Source: Anaerolineales bacterium | GTDB taxonomy: Bacteria > Chloroflexota > Anaerolineae > Anaerolineales > Villigracilaceae | Assembly (NCBI GenBank): GCA_030583905.1 | Contig: CP129481.1 | Location: 1,302,001 to 1,366,000, forward strand | Length of the DNA: 64,000 bases | Reading direction: 5' to 3' | Shown here: positions 1 to 8,804 of the stretch, piece by piece | Layout: every line of letters starts with the position of its first letter | Position numbering within the stretch: the first letter of the stretch is position 1 | Notes under the pieces: generated by a model | Seen by the model: only the letters and a program-made list of their open reading frames with translations | Database searches by the model: none | What the model was told of the DNA's origin: nothing | Position numbers and translations under genes: made by a program

Positions 1-1
1 C

Positions 2-649
2 GCCCTGATCCCCGTGCCAAGTTTTATCAGCGCGCCGACGTCAACGCGCTGGGCGTTCGAGGCATTGATGAGCATCACCGGTCCCGGCTCGGATGTTGCC
101 GCAGATGTCTGCTGGCAGTTGCCGCGCGACGTGCAGGATGCCATGACCCTGGAAGATAAACTTGCCAACGGCTGTAACTGCATGGGCGTGAACATGCTTA
201 AACAGGAATATTGCAATCATCCCGGCTTGGGCAAGTTTTACATCCCATTAGTCGATGAACCCATGCCGGTCGAACCCGCCCCGCTCCCGCCGGAGCCTGC
301 CCGTCCTATCGAGCCTCAAAACCAATCTGACAACGTAGCCATGGCGGAGTTCTTCGCGCAACTCAAGGTGTACGAAGTGGAAGTGGAAAACTATAAGCGG
401 CAGGTTGAGCTGTATCAAACCGAGCGGGTTGCCTACGAAACGGCGCGCGCCCAGTTGCAGGTTGCGGTTGCTCCAGCCGAAGGCGTTGTGAGAAACTTCT
501 ATAACGGTGCAGGGTTCACTTATGTTAATAAGAAGGATCCAGTGGCGTATTTTGGCAAGATCGGTTTTGCTTGGGCGGTGCAGGGCTTCATCATCCTGAT
601 CCTGTTCGGCGCCATTTTGTTCCTGCAAAAACGCAAGGATGTGATCTAA
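2..649 (+). CDS. ABC-2 type exporter permease, C-terminal part (5' end outside window)
   Basis: The reading frame is open to the left edge, so only the C-terminal ~215 residues of a longer membrane protein are present. The first residues (PVPSFISAPTSTRWAFEAL) match the conserved stretch before the last extracellular loop of ABCG/ABC-2 permeases, which in this group are often fused to FHA and ATPase domains (family knowledge; those domains lie outside the window). A long extracytoplasmic, charged, probably coiled segment (roughly residues 80-160, rich in Pro and Glu) follows. One strong membrane helix comes next (AWAVQGFIILILFGAILF), and the protein ends in KRKDVI. Five bases separate it from the following lipoprotein gene, so the two are probably co-transcribed. 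The charged segment shares a Pro-Glu/Ala-Met-Ala-Glu module with the C-terminus of that lipoprotein. The transported substrate is unknown. Confidence 0.7.
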   Translation, partial: ALIPVPSFISAPTSTRWAFEALMSITGPGSDVAADVCWQLPRDVQDAMTLEDKLANGCNCMGVNMLKQEYCNHPGLGKFYIPLVDEPMPVEPAPLPPEPARPIEPQNQSDNVAMAEFFAQLKVYEVEVENYKRQVELYQTERVAYETARAQLQVAVAPAEGVVRNFYNGAGFTYVNKKDPVAYFGKIGFAWAVQGFIILILFGAILFLQKRKDVI

Positions 650-654
650 ATCTC

Positions 655-1635
655 ATGCGAAGGTATCGCGTTGTATTTACCCTGCTTATATTGCTCCTCG
701 TGTTAAGCGCCTGCGGAATGGGGGGCAATAACGCGGCGACGGAGAGCACGTTGGAAGCGATCAGCAACCAAGTGCGGGAGACCGGCACTGCATCTGCGCA
801 ACAGGGACAGGATCCGTTCTCTGTGGTCGAAACAGCTCAGGCAGCCGCAACACAGGCGCTGGTCTTGTCCCCTGATTCCATGACCGCCACCGCTCAGGCG
901 TTTGCCCCCATACTGGCTGAACTGCCGAAGTATGGTGTTGACCCGTCGCAGGGAAGGCTGGGGTGGGTTCATCCCCCCGTCTCTTTGGATGCCTCCGGTT
1001 TTCGTCAGTTCGAATATATCAATTACTTCCTAGGGACGGTGGCGGCTGATTTTGTGATATCCGCGGACATCACTTGGGATACCGTTGGCAGCACATCAGG
1101 CTGCGGGTTCGTCCTGCGGTCGGATGGAAATCAGGCGGCTTTTAATCAATATCTCGCCATTATCACACGTGTCTCCAGCGGACATTTCCTTTTCGCAACC
1201 ATGGCGAACGGCGATGTGGTCACCGGGCGGGATATCTACGCCTACAACCGTGATAAGAATTTCAAATGGCAGAACCAGACGACGAACCGCCTGACCGTAG
1301 TGGGACGCGGCAACCGTTTCTATATTTACACCAACGATACGTTGATCGGCGAGATTGATCCCAGCGCGCCGCTGCCCGGCTTGGCATTGCCTCCGGAGCC
1401 GGAGAGACCCGCCGATCAATCGGATGCCCAGGCAATGGCGGAGTATCAGGCAAGGAAGACAGAATACGACCTGGTCGTTCAGCAAATGAGGGCGGACTAT
1501 GCCAGACGGCAACGGGCGGTCGATTCTGTAAATACGGAATTTGAGCGCGGTTTCATCGCGCTGGTGGCGTTGAGCGAATCGGGCAGGCGCACGGTTTGCG
1601 AGTTCAATAATGCCTGGTTGTGGTTGATCGAGTAA
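655..1635 (+). CDS. Secreted lipoprotein of unknown function
   Basis: This codes for 326 residues starting at ATG 655, five bases after the permease stop. Longer upstream starts would run into that gene and lose the signal peptide. The N-terminus is a classic lipoprotein signal (MRRYRVVFTLLILLLVLSAC) with the lipid-modified Cys at residue 20. The middle (about residues 110-240) looks like a beta-rich domain of the jelly-roll/LamG kind, judging from alternating hydrophobic strands such as QYLAIITRVSSGHFLF and NRFYIYTNDTLIGEI. That assignment is weak. The C-terminus is a charged helical segment beginning LALPPEPERPADQSDAQAMA that resembles the extracytoplasmic segment of the upstream permease. 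It lies between an exporter permease and a transmembrane Ser/Thr kinase, so an accessory or sensing role at the cell surface is plausible but unproven. Confidence 0.7.
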   Translation: MRRYRVVFTLLILLLVLSACGMGGNNAATESTLEAISNQVRETGTASAQQGQDPFSVVETAQAAATQALVLSPDSMTATAQAFAPILAELPKYGVDPSQGRLGWVHPPVSLDASGFRQFEYINYFLGTVAADFVISADITWDTVGSTSGCGFVLRSDGNQAAFNQYLAIITRVSSGHFLFATMANGDVVTGRDIYAYNRDKNFKWQNQTTNRLTVVGRGNRFYIYTNDTLIGEIDPSAPLPGLALPPEPERPADQSDAQAMAEYQARKTEYDLVVQQMRADYARRQRAVDSVNTEFERGFIALVALSESGRRTVCEFNNAWLWLIE

Positions 1636-1690
1636 TTGGCGGATCTCATGAAACGACGCATCCAAAAAAATGTAATTTTGGGAGAAGGAA

Positions 1691-3340
1691 ATGTCCACTA
1701 AATGGATCGGTAAGAAACTAAGTAATCGTTACCTCATTGAAGAAATGCTGGGGCAGGGAGGCATGTCGGCGGTCTATAAAGCCTCCGACCCCAACTTGAA
1801 GCGGGTCGTTGCAGTCAAGATGATCCACACACACCTCTCCAGCAACCCGGATTTCGTCACCCGGTTCGAAGAGGAAGCGGCGGCAGTGGCTCAACTTCGC
1901 CATCCCGGCATTATTCAGGTATATGACTTCAACCGGGATGACGATGTCTACTATATGGTATTGGAGTTCGTGCCCGGAGAAACGATTCAAGCGCATCTGA
2001 AACGGCTGAACGACTCAAATCGCCGCCTGTCTCCGAAAAATGCGATGGAATACATGGCTAACGTTTGTGATGCCGTGGACTATGCCCATCAGCGCGGAAT
2101 GATCCACCGCGACATCAAACCCGCCAACCTGATGTTAAATACCATGGGTCAGGTCATCCTGATGGATTTCGGTATCGCCAAGATCGTCGGCAGTCAGCGA
2201 CACACTGCGACCGGAGCTGTGGTTGGGACAGCCATGTACATGTCACCGGAGCAGATCAAAGGCGAACAGCCGGACCGCCGCACGGATATTTACTCCCTCG
2301 GTGTGACGCTCTTCGAAATGGTCAGCGGACGACCTCCCTTCGAAGCGGATTCCGCGATGACCCTGATGATGATGCACATGAACGACCCGGTTCCCAACGC
2401 GCGGACCCTCAATCCGGAGATCCCTGATGCGCTGGTGGCTGTCATCAACAAGGCGCTTGCCAAGAACCCTGACCAGCGGTATCAGACTGCCGCGCAAATG
2501 GCAGCTGCACTCCGGAATGCAATGACGCAATTGGATGCATCGTCTCCTGCACCGATTGCAACCATGATCGACGAATCCCCACTTACCTCCGCAGGTCCCG
2601 GGGCAACCATGGTCGAGGCTCCCGATCACGCCCGGGGCACCATTGTGGAAAGCGGTCCCACGCCCAGCCCGCAGGGAACGATCGTTGAAAGTTCGCCCAT
2701 GTCCCCCGTCTCCTCGCAGGTTTCAGGGACGTCCATTGATGGTTCTGCGGTGAAACCAAAAGCCTCATCATCCCCAGCCGCGCCGGCTAAAAAAGGCGGG
2801 TTGGCTTTGCCGGTCATCATTGGAGGCGTTGTCGTGCTTGCCTGTCTGGTCGTTGGAGGTATTTTCGCTGCCAGCCGTCTGTTTGGCGGAGGCGCAGCCT
2901 CTCCGCTCGACGAGCCGACGGCAATTGTTGTAAATACGGAAGCACCTACGGACATCCCCGCTGCCGAACAGACAACCGAAGCGCCGACGGAAGTCCCGAC
3001 CGAAACCCCGATCCCGCCCACACCGACGCCGACAACCCCGTATGTTGTAATAACCGGTATTCGTGTTGAGAATTCTGTATATATCGTGGATTATGACGTA
3101 CATAATTTCGACATGCCGGGCTTGCATGTACATATATTCTTCAACAATGTGCCGCCTGAGCAAGCCGGCTCGCCGGGGTCTGGTCCGTGGAAGTTAACAT
3201 GGGGTTCATATGGCGACCCGCCATTCACCCAGTACATCTTGTCGAATCGTCCGGCAAATGCAACCCAAATGTGCGCACTTGTCGCCAACCCGAACCATTC
3301 CATTCAGCTTAACAGCGGAAATTGTGTTGACCTGCCGTAA
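1691..3340 (+). CDS. Transmembrane serine/threonine protein kinase, PknB-type
   Basis: This is a 549-residue protein preceded by a good ribosome site (GGGAGAAGGAA). Kinase domain residues 14-275: Gly loop LGQGGMSAVYKA (20-31), ATP lysine K43 in AVKMI, catalytic loop HRDIKPAN (catalytic D141), metal-binding D159 in DFGIAK, activation segment GTAMYMSPEQ. A Ser/Thr/Pro-rich linker (about 276-370) contains three near-repeats of the type GTIVESGPTPSP. One membrane helix follows (about 375-397, LALPVIIGGVVVLACLVVGG), then a Pro/Thr linker and an extracytoplasmic domain of ~95 residues with two Cys. It has no PASTA repeats, unlike PknB proper. It should phosphorylate cytoplasmic substrates in response to an external signal. 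The neighbouring exporter and lipoprotein are candidate partners. A strong terminator follows. Confidence 0.9.
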   Translation: MSTKWIGKKLSNRYLIEEMLGQGGMSAVYKASDPNLKRVVAVKMIHTHLSSNPDFVTRFEEEAAAVAQLRHPGIIQVYDFNRDDDVYYMVLEFVPGETIQAHLKRLNDSNRRLSPKNAMEYMANVCDAVDYAHQRGMIHRDIKPANLMLNTMGQVILMDFGIAKIVGSQRHTATGAVVGTAMYMSPEQIKGEQPDRRTDIYSLGVTLFEMVSGRPPFEADSAMTLMMMHMNDPVPNARTLNPEIPDALVAVINKALAKNPDQRYQTAAQMAAALRNAMTQLDASSPAPIATMIDESPLTSAGPGATMVEAPDHARGTIVESGPTPSPQGTIVESSPMSPVSSQVSGTSIDGSAVKPKASSSPAAPAKKGGLALPVIIGGVVVLACLVVGGIFAASRLFGGGAASPLDEPTAIVVNTEAPTDIPAAEQTTEAPTEVPTETPIPPTPTPTTPYVVITGIRVENSVYIVDYDVHNFDMPGLHVHIFFNNVPPEQAGSPGSGPWKLTWGSYGDPPFTQYILSNRPANATQMCALVANPNHSIQLNSGNCVDLP

Positions 3341-3360
3341 ACTTGAATGTGCAGTTATGG

Positions 3361-3395
3361 AAGACCGCCATCCAATTTGGATGGCGGTCTTTTTT
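3361..3395 (+). terminator. Rho-independent terminator after the kinase gene
   Basis: A perfect 13-bp inverted repeat (AAGACCGCCATCC / GGATGGCGGTCTT) with a 5-base loop AATTT is followed by a run of T. It lies 20 bases after the kinase stop and closes the exporter-lipoprotein-kinase unit. The ~155 bases between it and the end of the opposing gene hold nothing I can support. Confidence 0.9.
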
Positions 3396-3552
3396 ATGGG
3401 TGATCCAGACCATTTTCACGCACGTTGCAGGCGGGACGATTCGTTAGGTATGGAGAACTGTTTCCTTGGCGAAGCAGGCTTCGATGGTTGGGGCGTGGAA
3501 GGAAATTGCCCGAATTTTTATATGACGTGCTTGATACCGATAGAGTTGAACG

Positions 3553-5070
3553 CTACGAACAGATTTCTTTTCTCAACTCCGCCTTTTGAACTTTGCCCAT
3601 CGCGTTGCGGGGCAAATCCGGGCGGAAAACGATGGCTTTGGGACTCTTATACGGCGCGAGTTTTTCGCGGCAAAATCGCATCAGTTCTTCGCTGGTAGTT
3701 GATCCTTCTTTATTGAGCACCACCACCGCTGTGACCTTTTCGCCCCATTCCGCATCGGGACAGCCGATCACTGCACAGGCATTAACAGCGGGATGTTCCG
3801 CCAGCACGCGCTCCACTTCGGGCGGGTAGATGTTGAGTCCGCCGCTGATGATGAGGTCCTTGGAACGGCCGCACAGGGTCAGGTAGCCATCCGCTTCAAG
3901 GCAGCCCAGATCTCCGGTTTTGAACCAGCCATCGGCGGAGAAGGAAGCGGATGTCTTGTCGGGCTGATTCCAATATCCCTTGAAGATGTTCGGGCCGCGT
4001 AATTGCACATCCCCGATCTCCCCAGTTGGCAAGATCTCACCCGTCTCTGAATGGACGATCCGCACTTCCACCCCGGGCAATGGCAACCCGACCGAGCCAA
4101 TGCGCCTCTCACCGTTCAGCGGATTAGAACAGTTCATGCCTGTCTCGGTCATGCCGTAGCGTTCGAGCAAAGTGTAGCCAAAGGTTTTCTGAAAGCCAGT
4201 GAAGACCTCGTCGGGCAGGCGATCTGACCCGGAGGTGATGAGGCGCACGCGGGATAGGTTGAATTGGCCTGCGTTTGGCACGTCGAGCAGGCGTTTGTGA
4301 ATGGTCGGAACCGCCATGAAGACCGTGCATTCTCCGCTTGAAAGCAATTCGAGCGTCTTCTGCGCGTTGAATTCGCGCATGAGCAGGGTTGTCGCGCCTG
4401 CGTGCAAGGCGCCGTGTAATGCGACGAATAATCCATGCACGTGGAAGATGGGCAGGACGTGGAGGAGGGCATCATCCGCCTGCCAACCCCATGCTTTATG
4501 GAGCGCATCAAAATTGGAGATCAGGTTTCCATGCGTGATCTCTGCGCCCTTGGGACGGCCTGTAGTGCCGGATGTGTAGATGATCACTGCCGTGTCGGAT
4601 GGCTTGGAAGTTGGGAATCGGGGATTAGAGATTGGTGCAGATATCAGAGAATTGAATTGGTCCGGCCTGGATGGGTCGAGAAAAACACATTCCTTCAAAT
4701 CAGGCAATTGCAGAAGAATGGATTGGATTTTCTCTTTTGACGACTTGAGTGCGAAGAAGAGTTTAGCGCCGGAATCCTCGAGGAAATATTTCACTTCATC
4801 AGGCGGATAGGCGAGATTAAGCGGCAGAGAGATCGCTCCAAGACGCGCAGTTGCCAGGTGCAATAGGATGAACTCGGTGCATTTGGAAAGCTGCAAGGCA
4901 ACGCGGTCACCGGGCTGTACCCCGAGGCTTTGCAAGTAAACTGCCGTGCGGTTAACCTGCTCATCCAATTCCGCGTAGGTGAGGCGCTGAAGCGGCGGGT
5001 CAATGAATTCGAGCGCGACCTTGTTTGGATATTTACGAACGTTTTCGGTGAAGGAGTTGAGGAAGGACAT
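3553..5070 (-). CDS. matB: Malonyl-CoA synthetase-like AMP-forming acyl-CoA ligase (MatB type)
   Basis: This is a 505-residue member of the ANL superfamily. ATP loop YTSGTTGRPKG (165-175), adenylation motif ERYGMTETGMNCSNP (303-317), hinge GRSKDLIISGG (401-411) and a C-terminal catalytic lysine in PRNAMGKVQK (about K493). LPIFHVHGLFVAL (206-218) and the ERYGMTET-x-MN-x-SNP form are those I associate with malonyl-CoA synthetases (MatB/ACSF3) rather than acetyl- or long-chain ligases. The expected reaction is malonate + ATP + CoA to malonyl-CoA + AMP + PPi in the cytoplasm. It is the last gene of a tight minus-strand run, 9 bases after the exonuclease gene, which itself overlaps an AllH-like gene. 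That context suggests malonate arises from catabolism of a ureido compound. A methylmalonyl or other short acyl substrate cannot be excluded. Confidence 0.8.
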   Translation of the reverse strand: MSFLNSFTENVRKYPNKVALEFIDPPLQRLTYAELDEQVNRTAVYLQSLGVQPGDRVALQLSKCTEFILLHLATARLGAISLPLNLAYPPDEVKYFLEDSGAKLFFALKSSKEKIQSILLQLPDLKECVFLDPSRPDQFNSLISAPISNPRFPTSKPSDTAVIIYTSGTTGRPKGAEITHGNLISNFDALHKAWGWQADDALLHVLPIFHVHGLFVALHGALHAGATTLLMREFNAQKTLELLSSGECTVFMAVPTIHKRLLDVPNAGQFNLSRVRLITSGSDRLPDEVFTGFQKTFGYTLLERYGMTETGMNCSNPLNGERRIGSVGLPLPGVEVRIVHSETGEILPTGEIGDVQLRGPNIFKGYWNQPDKTSASFSADGWFKTGDLGCLEADGYLTLCGRSKDLIISGGLNIYPPEVERVLAEHPAVNACAVIGCPDAEWGEKVTAVVVLNKEGSTTSEELMRFCREKLAPYKSPKAIVFRPDLPRNAMGKVQKAELRKEICS

Positions 5071-5079
5071 GGGGTTATT

Positions 5080-5949
5080 CTATCGCCAGAGGGAAATCCG
5101 TTCGGGGATGCGTTCATCGCCCAACTCGTGGCAGAACTTTTTTAGTTTGGGATACGCGCCGCGCCATTTCAGGTCGTCGAGTTTTTCTTTGAGCGGCACG
5201 TCCGTGCGCAGCGTGGAGAGTTCCCGGAACAACAACGCATCCTTGTAATTGTTTTGCAGATTTTCAACCAACGTGGTCGCACGCCCCAAACCTAGCGGGA
5301 TTTTTTTCGGGTCTTTGGGAATAGCCTCGATGTGTTTGAACTCTGCCAATACCGTCGCTGTGGATTTCGCACCCCAGCCTTGAACGCCGGGATAGCCGTC
5401 CGCCGAGTCGCCGACGAGCGCAAGATAATCAGGGATCGATTTGGGGCTTACACCGAACTTTTCGACCACGCCTTGTTCATTGAGGAATATCTCGCGGCGG
5501 CGATCCCAACAAATCACGCGGTCGCCGTCCACCATTTGCGTCAGGTCTTTATCCACCGAACAGATGACGATCTGCTCAATGGATTTGGATTTCTTGAACT
5601 TTGCTGTTGCGGTGGCGATCGCATCGTCCGCCTCGAACTTGACCATGGACCAGACCGTCAACCCCAACGCCTCTGCCGCCTGTTCCGCCAACGGAAATTG
5701 CGCCATGAGAAGCGGGTCCACACCGTCACCGGTTTTGTATCCTGTATAGAGTTTGTTGCGGAATGACTCGATGACATGATCGAAGGCAACCGCCACATGC
5801 GTAACTTGCGGGTCATTCAGCAATAACAACAAGCTTCTCAACAGCCCGAGCGTAGCGCCGACTTCCTGTCCGCTGGGGGATTTTTTAGGCGGGGCGCCAA
5901 AGTGACTACGGAATAACTCGTATGTGCCGTCAACCAGATGGACCTTCAT
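5080..5949 (-). CDS. Stand-alone 5'-3' exonuclease / flap endonuclease-like protein
   Basis: The 289-residue protein corresponds to the N-terminal exonuclease domain of DNA polymerase I, without polymerase parts. Acidic metal-binding motifs appear in order: VDGTYELFR (D7), AVAFDH, KFEADDAIAT, SVDKDLTQMV and ALVGDSADGYPGVQGWG, the last being the helix-hairpin-helix-type DNA-binding loop of the PIN/FEN family. It should remove 5' flaps or RNA primers. The start overlaps the end of the upstream DUF2877 gene by 20 bases, and the stop lies 9 bases before the MatB-like gene, so it appears embedded in a metabolic operon with no obvious functional link. Such hitch-hiking is common, but the tight packing suggests shared transcription. 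Confidence 0.85.
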   Translation of the reverse strand: MKVHLVDGTYELFRSHFGAPPKKSPSGQEVGATLGLLRSLLLLLNDPQVTHVAVAFDHVIESFRNKLYTGYKTGDGVDPLLMAQFPLAEQAAEALGLTVWSMVKFEADDAIATATAKFKKSKSIEQIVICSVDKDLTQMVDGDRVICWDRRREIFLNEQGVVEKFGVSPKSIPDYLALVGDSADGYPGVQGWGAKSTATVLAEFKHIEAIPKDPKKIPLGLGRATTLVENLQNNYKDALLFRELSTLRTDVPLKEKLDDLKWRGAYPKLKKFCHELGDERIPERISLWR

Positions 5950-6751
5950 GTACCGTTAACTCCTTTTTCTTCAGACTTGTAAATACACCAAAAAAACCAG
6001 CCAACGCATCGGCTCCGGAAGTCTCGCCTACGGCAAGGATTTTCTCCATTGATTCTTGGATGACTATCATGTTACCAGAAATCAATGCATCGAAAAAATG
6101 ATGCCACAAGATGCCCGCTTCGCCCCTTCCCGCAGACCTGATCCACGCTGCTGAAAGAGATGTGGTCAACGGTGCAGTGTTTTTCGCAATTTCGTCTGCA
6201 AGCACACTTGCGATCTCATACGGATGAACGATCCACGCGGCATGGATCGCGCCCATGATGAAGTCGTCGCCCGAAGGGGTGAGTCCCTGCCCCAAGCCTG
6301 CAAGTTGTCTGGCGGCAGACAGGCATGATGAAATGTCCGCGTTCGCGAGGGCAAATGATAATAAACCCGGGAATTCGTCGTGAGCAATTTGCAATTTCGA
6401 TACTCGCTCGGTAATTTCATCTTTTTTGACATGCCCCTTTTCCCAATCAGGACGAGGGGACCATGTCCTCGCATGGTCAAGTGGGATGATGAAATCCCCG
6501 AGAGTGAGTTGGCTTTCATGGATAGAGATTGGGGATCGGATGTGGAGATGTTCTGAAAATATAATAACATCCTCGATCACAAGGTTAAAGGGACCATCCC
6601 CGATCTGAGGCGTGACGATGGACAGTATCTCCCTGTATTCGTTGATAAGGTTGCAGGCGCGGTTAAAGACGTGCAGAATGCGCGGGTGGCGCGAATTTTT
6701 CAGCCAATCGTTTACAGCGGGCGTGAGAGAAAGGGCATTTATGGGGTGCAT
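5930..6751 (-). CDS. DUF2877 protein, AllH-like subunit of a ureido-acid carbamoyltransferase
   Basis: This codes for 273 residues from the ATG at 6751. An upstream in-frame ATG at 6799 would overlap a likely -10 box (TATAAT at 6785-6780) and adds an atypical tail. The hallmark is LAGLGQGLTPSGDDFIMGAI, the conserved Gly-Leu-Thr-Pro-Ser-Gly-Asp-Asp signature of DUF2877. In E. coli the DUF2877 protein (YlbF/AllH) works with FdrA/AllF and YlbE/AllG as oxamate carbamoyltransferase, which phosphorolyses oxalurate to oxamate and carbamoyl phosphate (established knowledge). Homologues of the other two subunits lie about 6.5 kb away on the same strand. Here the AllH-like gene is translationally coupled to an exonuclease and lies upstream of matB. 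The true substrate here is inferred, not shown. Confidence 0.8.
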   Translation of the reverse strand: MHPINALSLTPAVNDWLKNSRHPRILHVFNRACNLINEYREILSIVTPQIGDGPFNLVIEDVIIFSEHLHIRSPISIHESQLTLGDFIIPLDHARTWSPRPDWEKGHVKKDEITERVSKLQIAHDEFPGLLSFALANADISSCLSAARQLAGLGQGLTPSGDDFIMGAIHAAWIVHPYEIASVLADEIAKNTAPLTTSLSAAWIRSAGRGEAGILWHHFFDALISGNMIVIQESMEKILAVGETSGADALAGFFGVFTSLKKKELTVHEGPSG

Positions 6752-6963
6752 TGACGTATAATTCTGACAGTTAATGTCTATTATACAGAGTTGCAGCAAG
6801 TTTTATCAGTCAACACAAAATCGCGATGAACGAATGCACAAATGCTTTCAAACTTCGAGAGTGATCTGAGGATGGCTTTCCCCGTTTTACCGCTTACGCC
6901 TGTGAGAAGCATCATGGTAACGTGTAATCCTCCAGGAATTATCCCACGAACGGAAGGTAAGAT

Positions 6964-7461
6964 ATGTTTTCCATCGAGAAATGCCCCGTCCCAAACAATA
7001 CTCTGTTGGATAAATATTTGTCAATCCCTGGAGCCTATGTGGATTGTTACACGACTGGCATCTCCAAATTAATGCCATTTCCCGAATACATCCACGCCTT
7101 TTGCACAACGCCGCTATTTAAGCTGGAACGATCAATATTGAAGTTCCTTGTATCCAAACCATCAACCGATCTTCAGGCAAAGCAGGCAGCCAATGGTGAA
7201 ATTGACAAATTCGCCGCATGGACGGTCGAAGCACGAAGCGAAAACGAATTACTCATGTGCGATTTTTTGAGCCGTACACGTTCATGGTTTATGACAGAAA
7301 ATGACGGCGCAAAAACAAAGTTATATTTTGGATCGGCAGTTGTCTCGAAGGGAGGAAGCGAGTCATTGGGTTTTGGATTCCGAACCTTGCTGGGGTTTCA
7401 CAAAATCTACTCGGTGCTGTTGTTGGCTTCTGCAAAATCGAAGCTGACACAGCGGATATAG
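6964..7461 (+). CDS. Conserved hypothetical protein, 165 aa
   Basis: The 165-residue soluble protein starts at an ATG 8 bases after a GGAAGG ribosome site. I recognise no named domain with certainty. The C-terminal third (SRTRSWFMTENDGAKTKLYFGSAVV, then GFGFRTLLGFHKIYSVLLL) resembles a small uncharacterised family with a beta-sheet core and a closing amphipathic helix. The first 60 residues are Pro/Cys-rich and carry no signal peptide. The gene is divergent from the AllH-like operon and more AT-rich than the catabolic genes. Its function is unknown. Confidence 0.6.
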   Translation: MFSIEKCPVPNNTLLDKYLSIPGAYVDCYTTGISKLMPFPEYIHAFCTTPLFKLERSILKFLVSKPSTDLQAKQAANGEIDKFAAWTVEARSENELLMCDFLSRTRSWFMTENDGAKTKLYFGSAVVSKGGSESLGFGFRTLLGFHKIYSVLLLASAKSKLTQRI

Positions 7462-7551
7462 GAAATTGCCCTTTTTTACCTTGCCAAATCAGAATATTTG
7501 TTCTAAAATATATCGAATATTTTACTCACTAAAAATGAAAGGATGTGTTTA

Positions 7552-7911
7552 ATGTTGAATCTAAATTCGATCATGCTCGCAACGACGCAGCCGCAAGTGA
7601 TGGCGGCTTTTTATGAAAAGGTGCTCGGCAAATCCGCAGACATGAACGACCCTGAAAATGGTTTCTGGGGCTGGCAGGTTGGCGGAGGTTTTTTGGGGAT
7701 ATTGAACCACTCTGAAATGGGCGGGAAGACCAAAGACCCCGGGCGCATTATGCTCAATTATGAAACGGCGGATGTGAAAGCCGAATTCGAGCGGATTCAG
7801 TCCCTTGGGGCTGTTGTGGTGAAAGAGCCGTATGACATGGGCGGCGGCTGGATCGCCACATTGGCAGACCCTGACGGGAATTATTTCCAATTGATGAACC
7901 CGATGGGGTGA
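7552..7911 (+). CDS. VOC-family (glyoxalase/dioxygenase fold) protein
   Basis: This is a 119-residue single-domain protein. The ATG at 7552 is chosen because it lies 8 bases after GAAAGGA; the ATG at 7543 overlaps that site. The pattern is that of the vicinal oxygen chelate fold: a beta-alpha-beta-beta-beta N-half (IMLATTQPQVMAAFYEKVLG) and a C-half ending in GGGWIATLADPDGNYFQLMNP. The final DPDGNxFQL is the classic VOC signature carrying the last metal-ligand or substrate-contact strand. Members include glyoxalases, bleomycin-type resistance proteins and extradiol enzymes, and the sequence does not decide between them. A terminator follows immediately, so it is probably monocistronic. Confidence 0.85.
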   Translation: MLNLNSIMLATTQPQVMAAFYEKVLGKSADMNDPENGFWGWQVGGGFLGILNHSEMGGKTKDPGRIMLNYETADVKAEFERIQSLGAVVVKEPYDMGGGWIATLADPDGNYFQLMNPMG

Positions 7912-7930
7912 TGGAGAAGTGTGAGCAGGC

Positions 7931-7965
7931 GGCAGTTATCTTTAATATGATTGCTGCCTGTTTTT
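7931..7965 (+). terminator. Terminator after the VOC gene
   Basis: A ten-base stem (GGCAGTTATC / GATTGCTGCC, one mismatch and one G-T pair) with an AT-rich 8-base loop is followed by CTG and TTTTT. It starts 20 bases after the VOC stop codon. Confidence 0.75.
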
Positions 7966-8051
7966 ATTATGGACGGGGGAAGAGTCAATATTCATCAAAT
8001 AGAAGTCGATAAGGCTGGAATATTCTGACAAGTCCTTATGCTTGAGCACTT

Positions 8052-8804
8052 TCATTTTGGTTTTGGAGTTATTAGAGCCTCGATTGTGCTGATCATATGT
8101 AACATGTCATCTGTCGATTCCCCATCTTTGCGTATTGTTCTCCACAAAAAATCATTGTAATTGTCAGAGACAATTTTCCATTGATCTTGTTCTTTGCGCA
8201 GGATGATTATATGTTTCAGACCAGACATTTGAGTGACAAGTGTAGAATTTTCAGAAGTAGTATTGCTATCCTCAACCACCAATACGGTTACAAGTTCAGT
8301 GGCAGCGTCCATATTGAAACCGCTGTAATCTAGAAAATATTTGTAACTCACATATCGAGAACCATTTAATTCTCCGTATTTGATTTCAAGCGCTAGTTTG
8401 ACCAGCTCGGCATCCAAAAAAGCCTTTCCGTCAGGCGTCGTAGACACTAGATGACCAATGTTTTCCAATTGAAAACCATCTGGTTGTGGGAAACTGAGTG
8501 CTTGGTAGCGCATCTCAAAATAGGATTCGATAACCCTCTTAATTTCCTCCTGCTGTTCTAACAATATATCTACGCCTTGACCGTTTGAGTTGAAGATGGG
8601 TGTACTAGTTGGCGTTATTGAAAGAATAAAAATTGGCTGTGCTGGTAATGTAGATGGAGTTACAGTAGTAGGCATTAATGTGAACGTAGCAATGGGCATA
8701 GGTGTCTTTGTTGGCAATATAAACGTCTGGTTATTACAAGCGGTGAAAACCAATAGAATGAGAAAGACTGAGAAATATCTGTGAGGAGGTGTTCTCATGC
8801 TCAT
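8052..8804 (-). CDS. Secreted lipoprotein, hypothetical
   Basis: The 250-residue protein has a lipoprotein signal peptide (RYFSVFLILLVFTAC, Cys about residue 22), then a Thr/Pro-rich stretch with repeated TPT/PTT units (residues 30-75) as seen in many Chloroflexota surface proteins. The remaining ~165 residues form an alpha+beta domain with an early helix (LLEQQEEIKRVIESYFEMRY) and ending strands (HIIILRKEQDQWKIVSDNY). The overall pattern is reminiscent of the NTF2/SnoaL-like cone fold, but I would not assign it. The gene lies alone between the VOC gene and the molybdenum-hydroxylase operon, is AT-rich, and looks like an insertion of an accessory gene. Confidence 0.65.
   Translation of the reverse strand: MSMRTPPHRYFSVFLILLVFTACNNQTFILPTKTPMPIATFTLMPTTVTPSTLPAQPIFILSITPTSTPIFNSNGQGVDILLEQQEEIKRVIESYFEMRYQALSFPQPDGFQLENIGHLVSTTPDGKAFLDAELVKLALEIKYGELNGSRYVSYKYFLDYSGFNMDAATELVTVLVVEDSNTTSENSTLVTQMSGLKHIIILRKEQDQWKIVSDNYNDFLWRTIRKDGESTDDMLHMISTIEALITPKPK

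Noticed and set aside
3210..3698. 162-codon plus-strand frame across the kinase terminator
   Set aside because: It overlaps the kinase end, the terminator hairpin and the opposing matB end, and its protein shows no family features.
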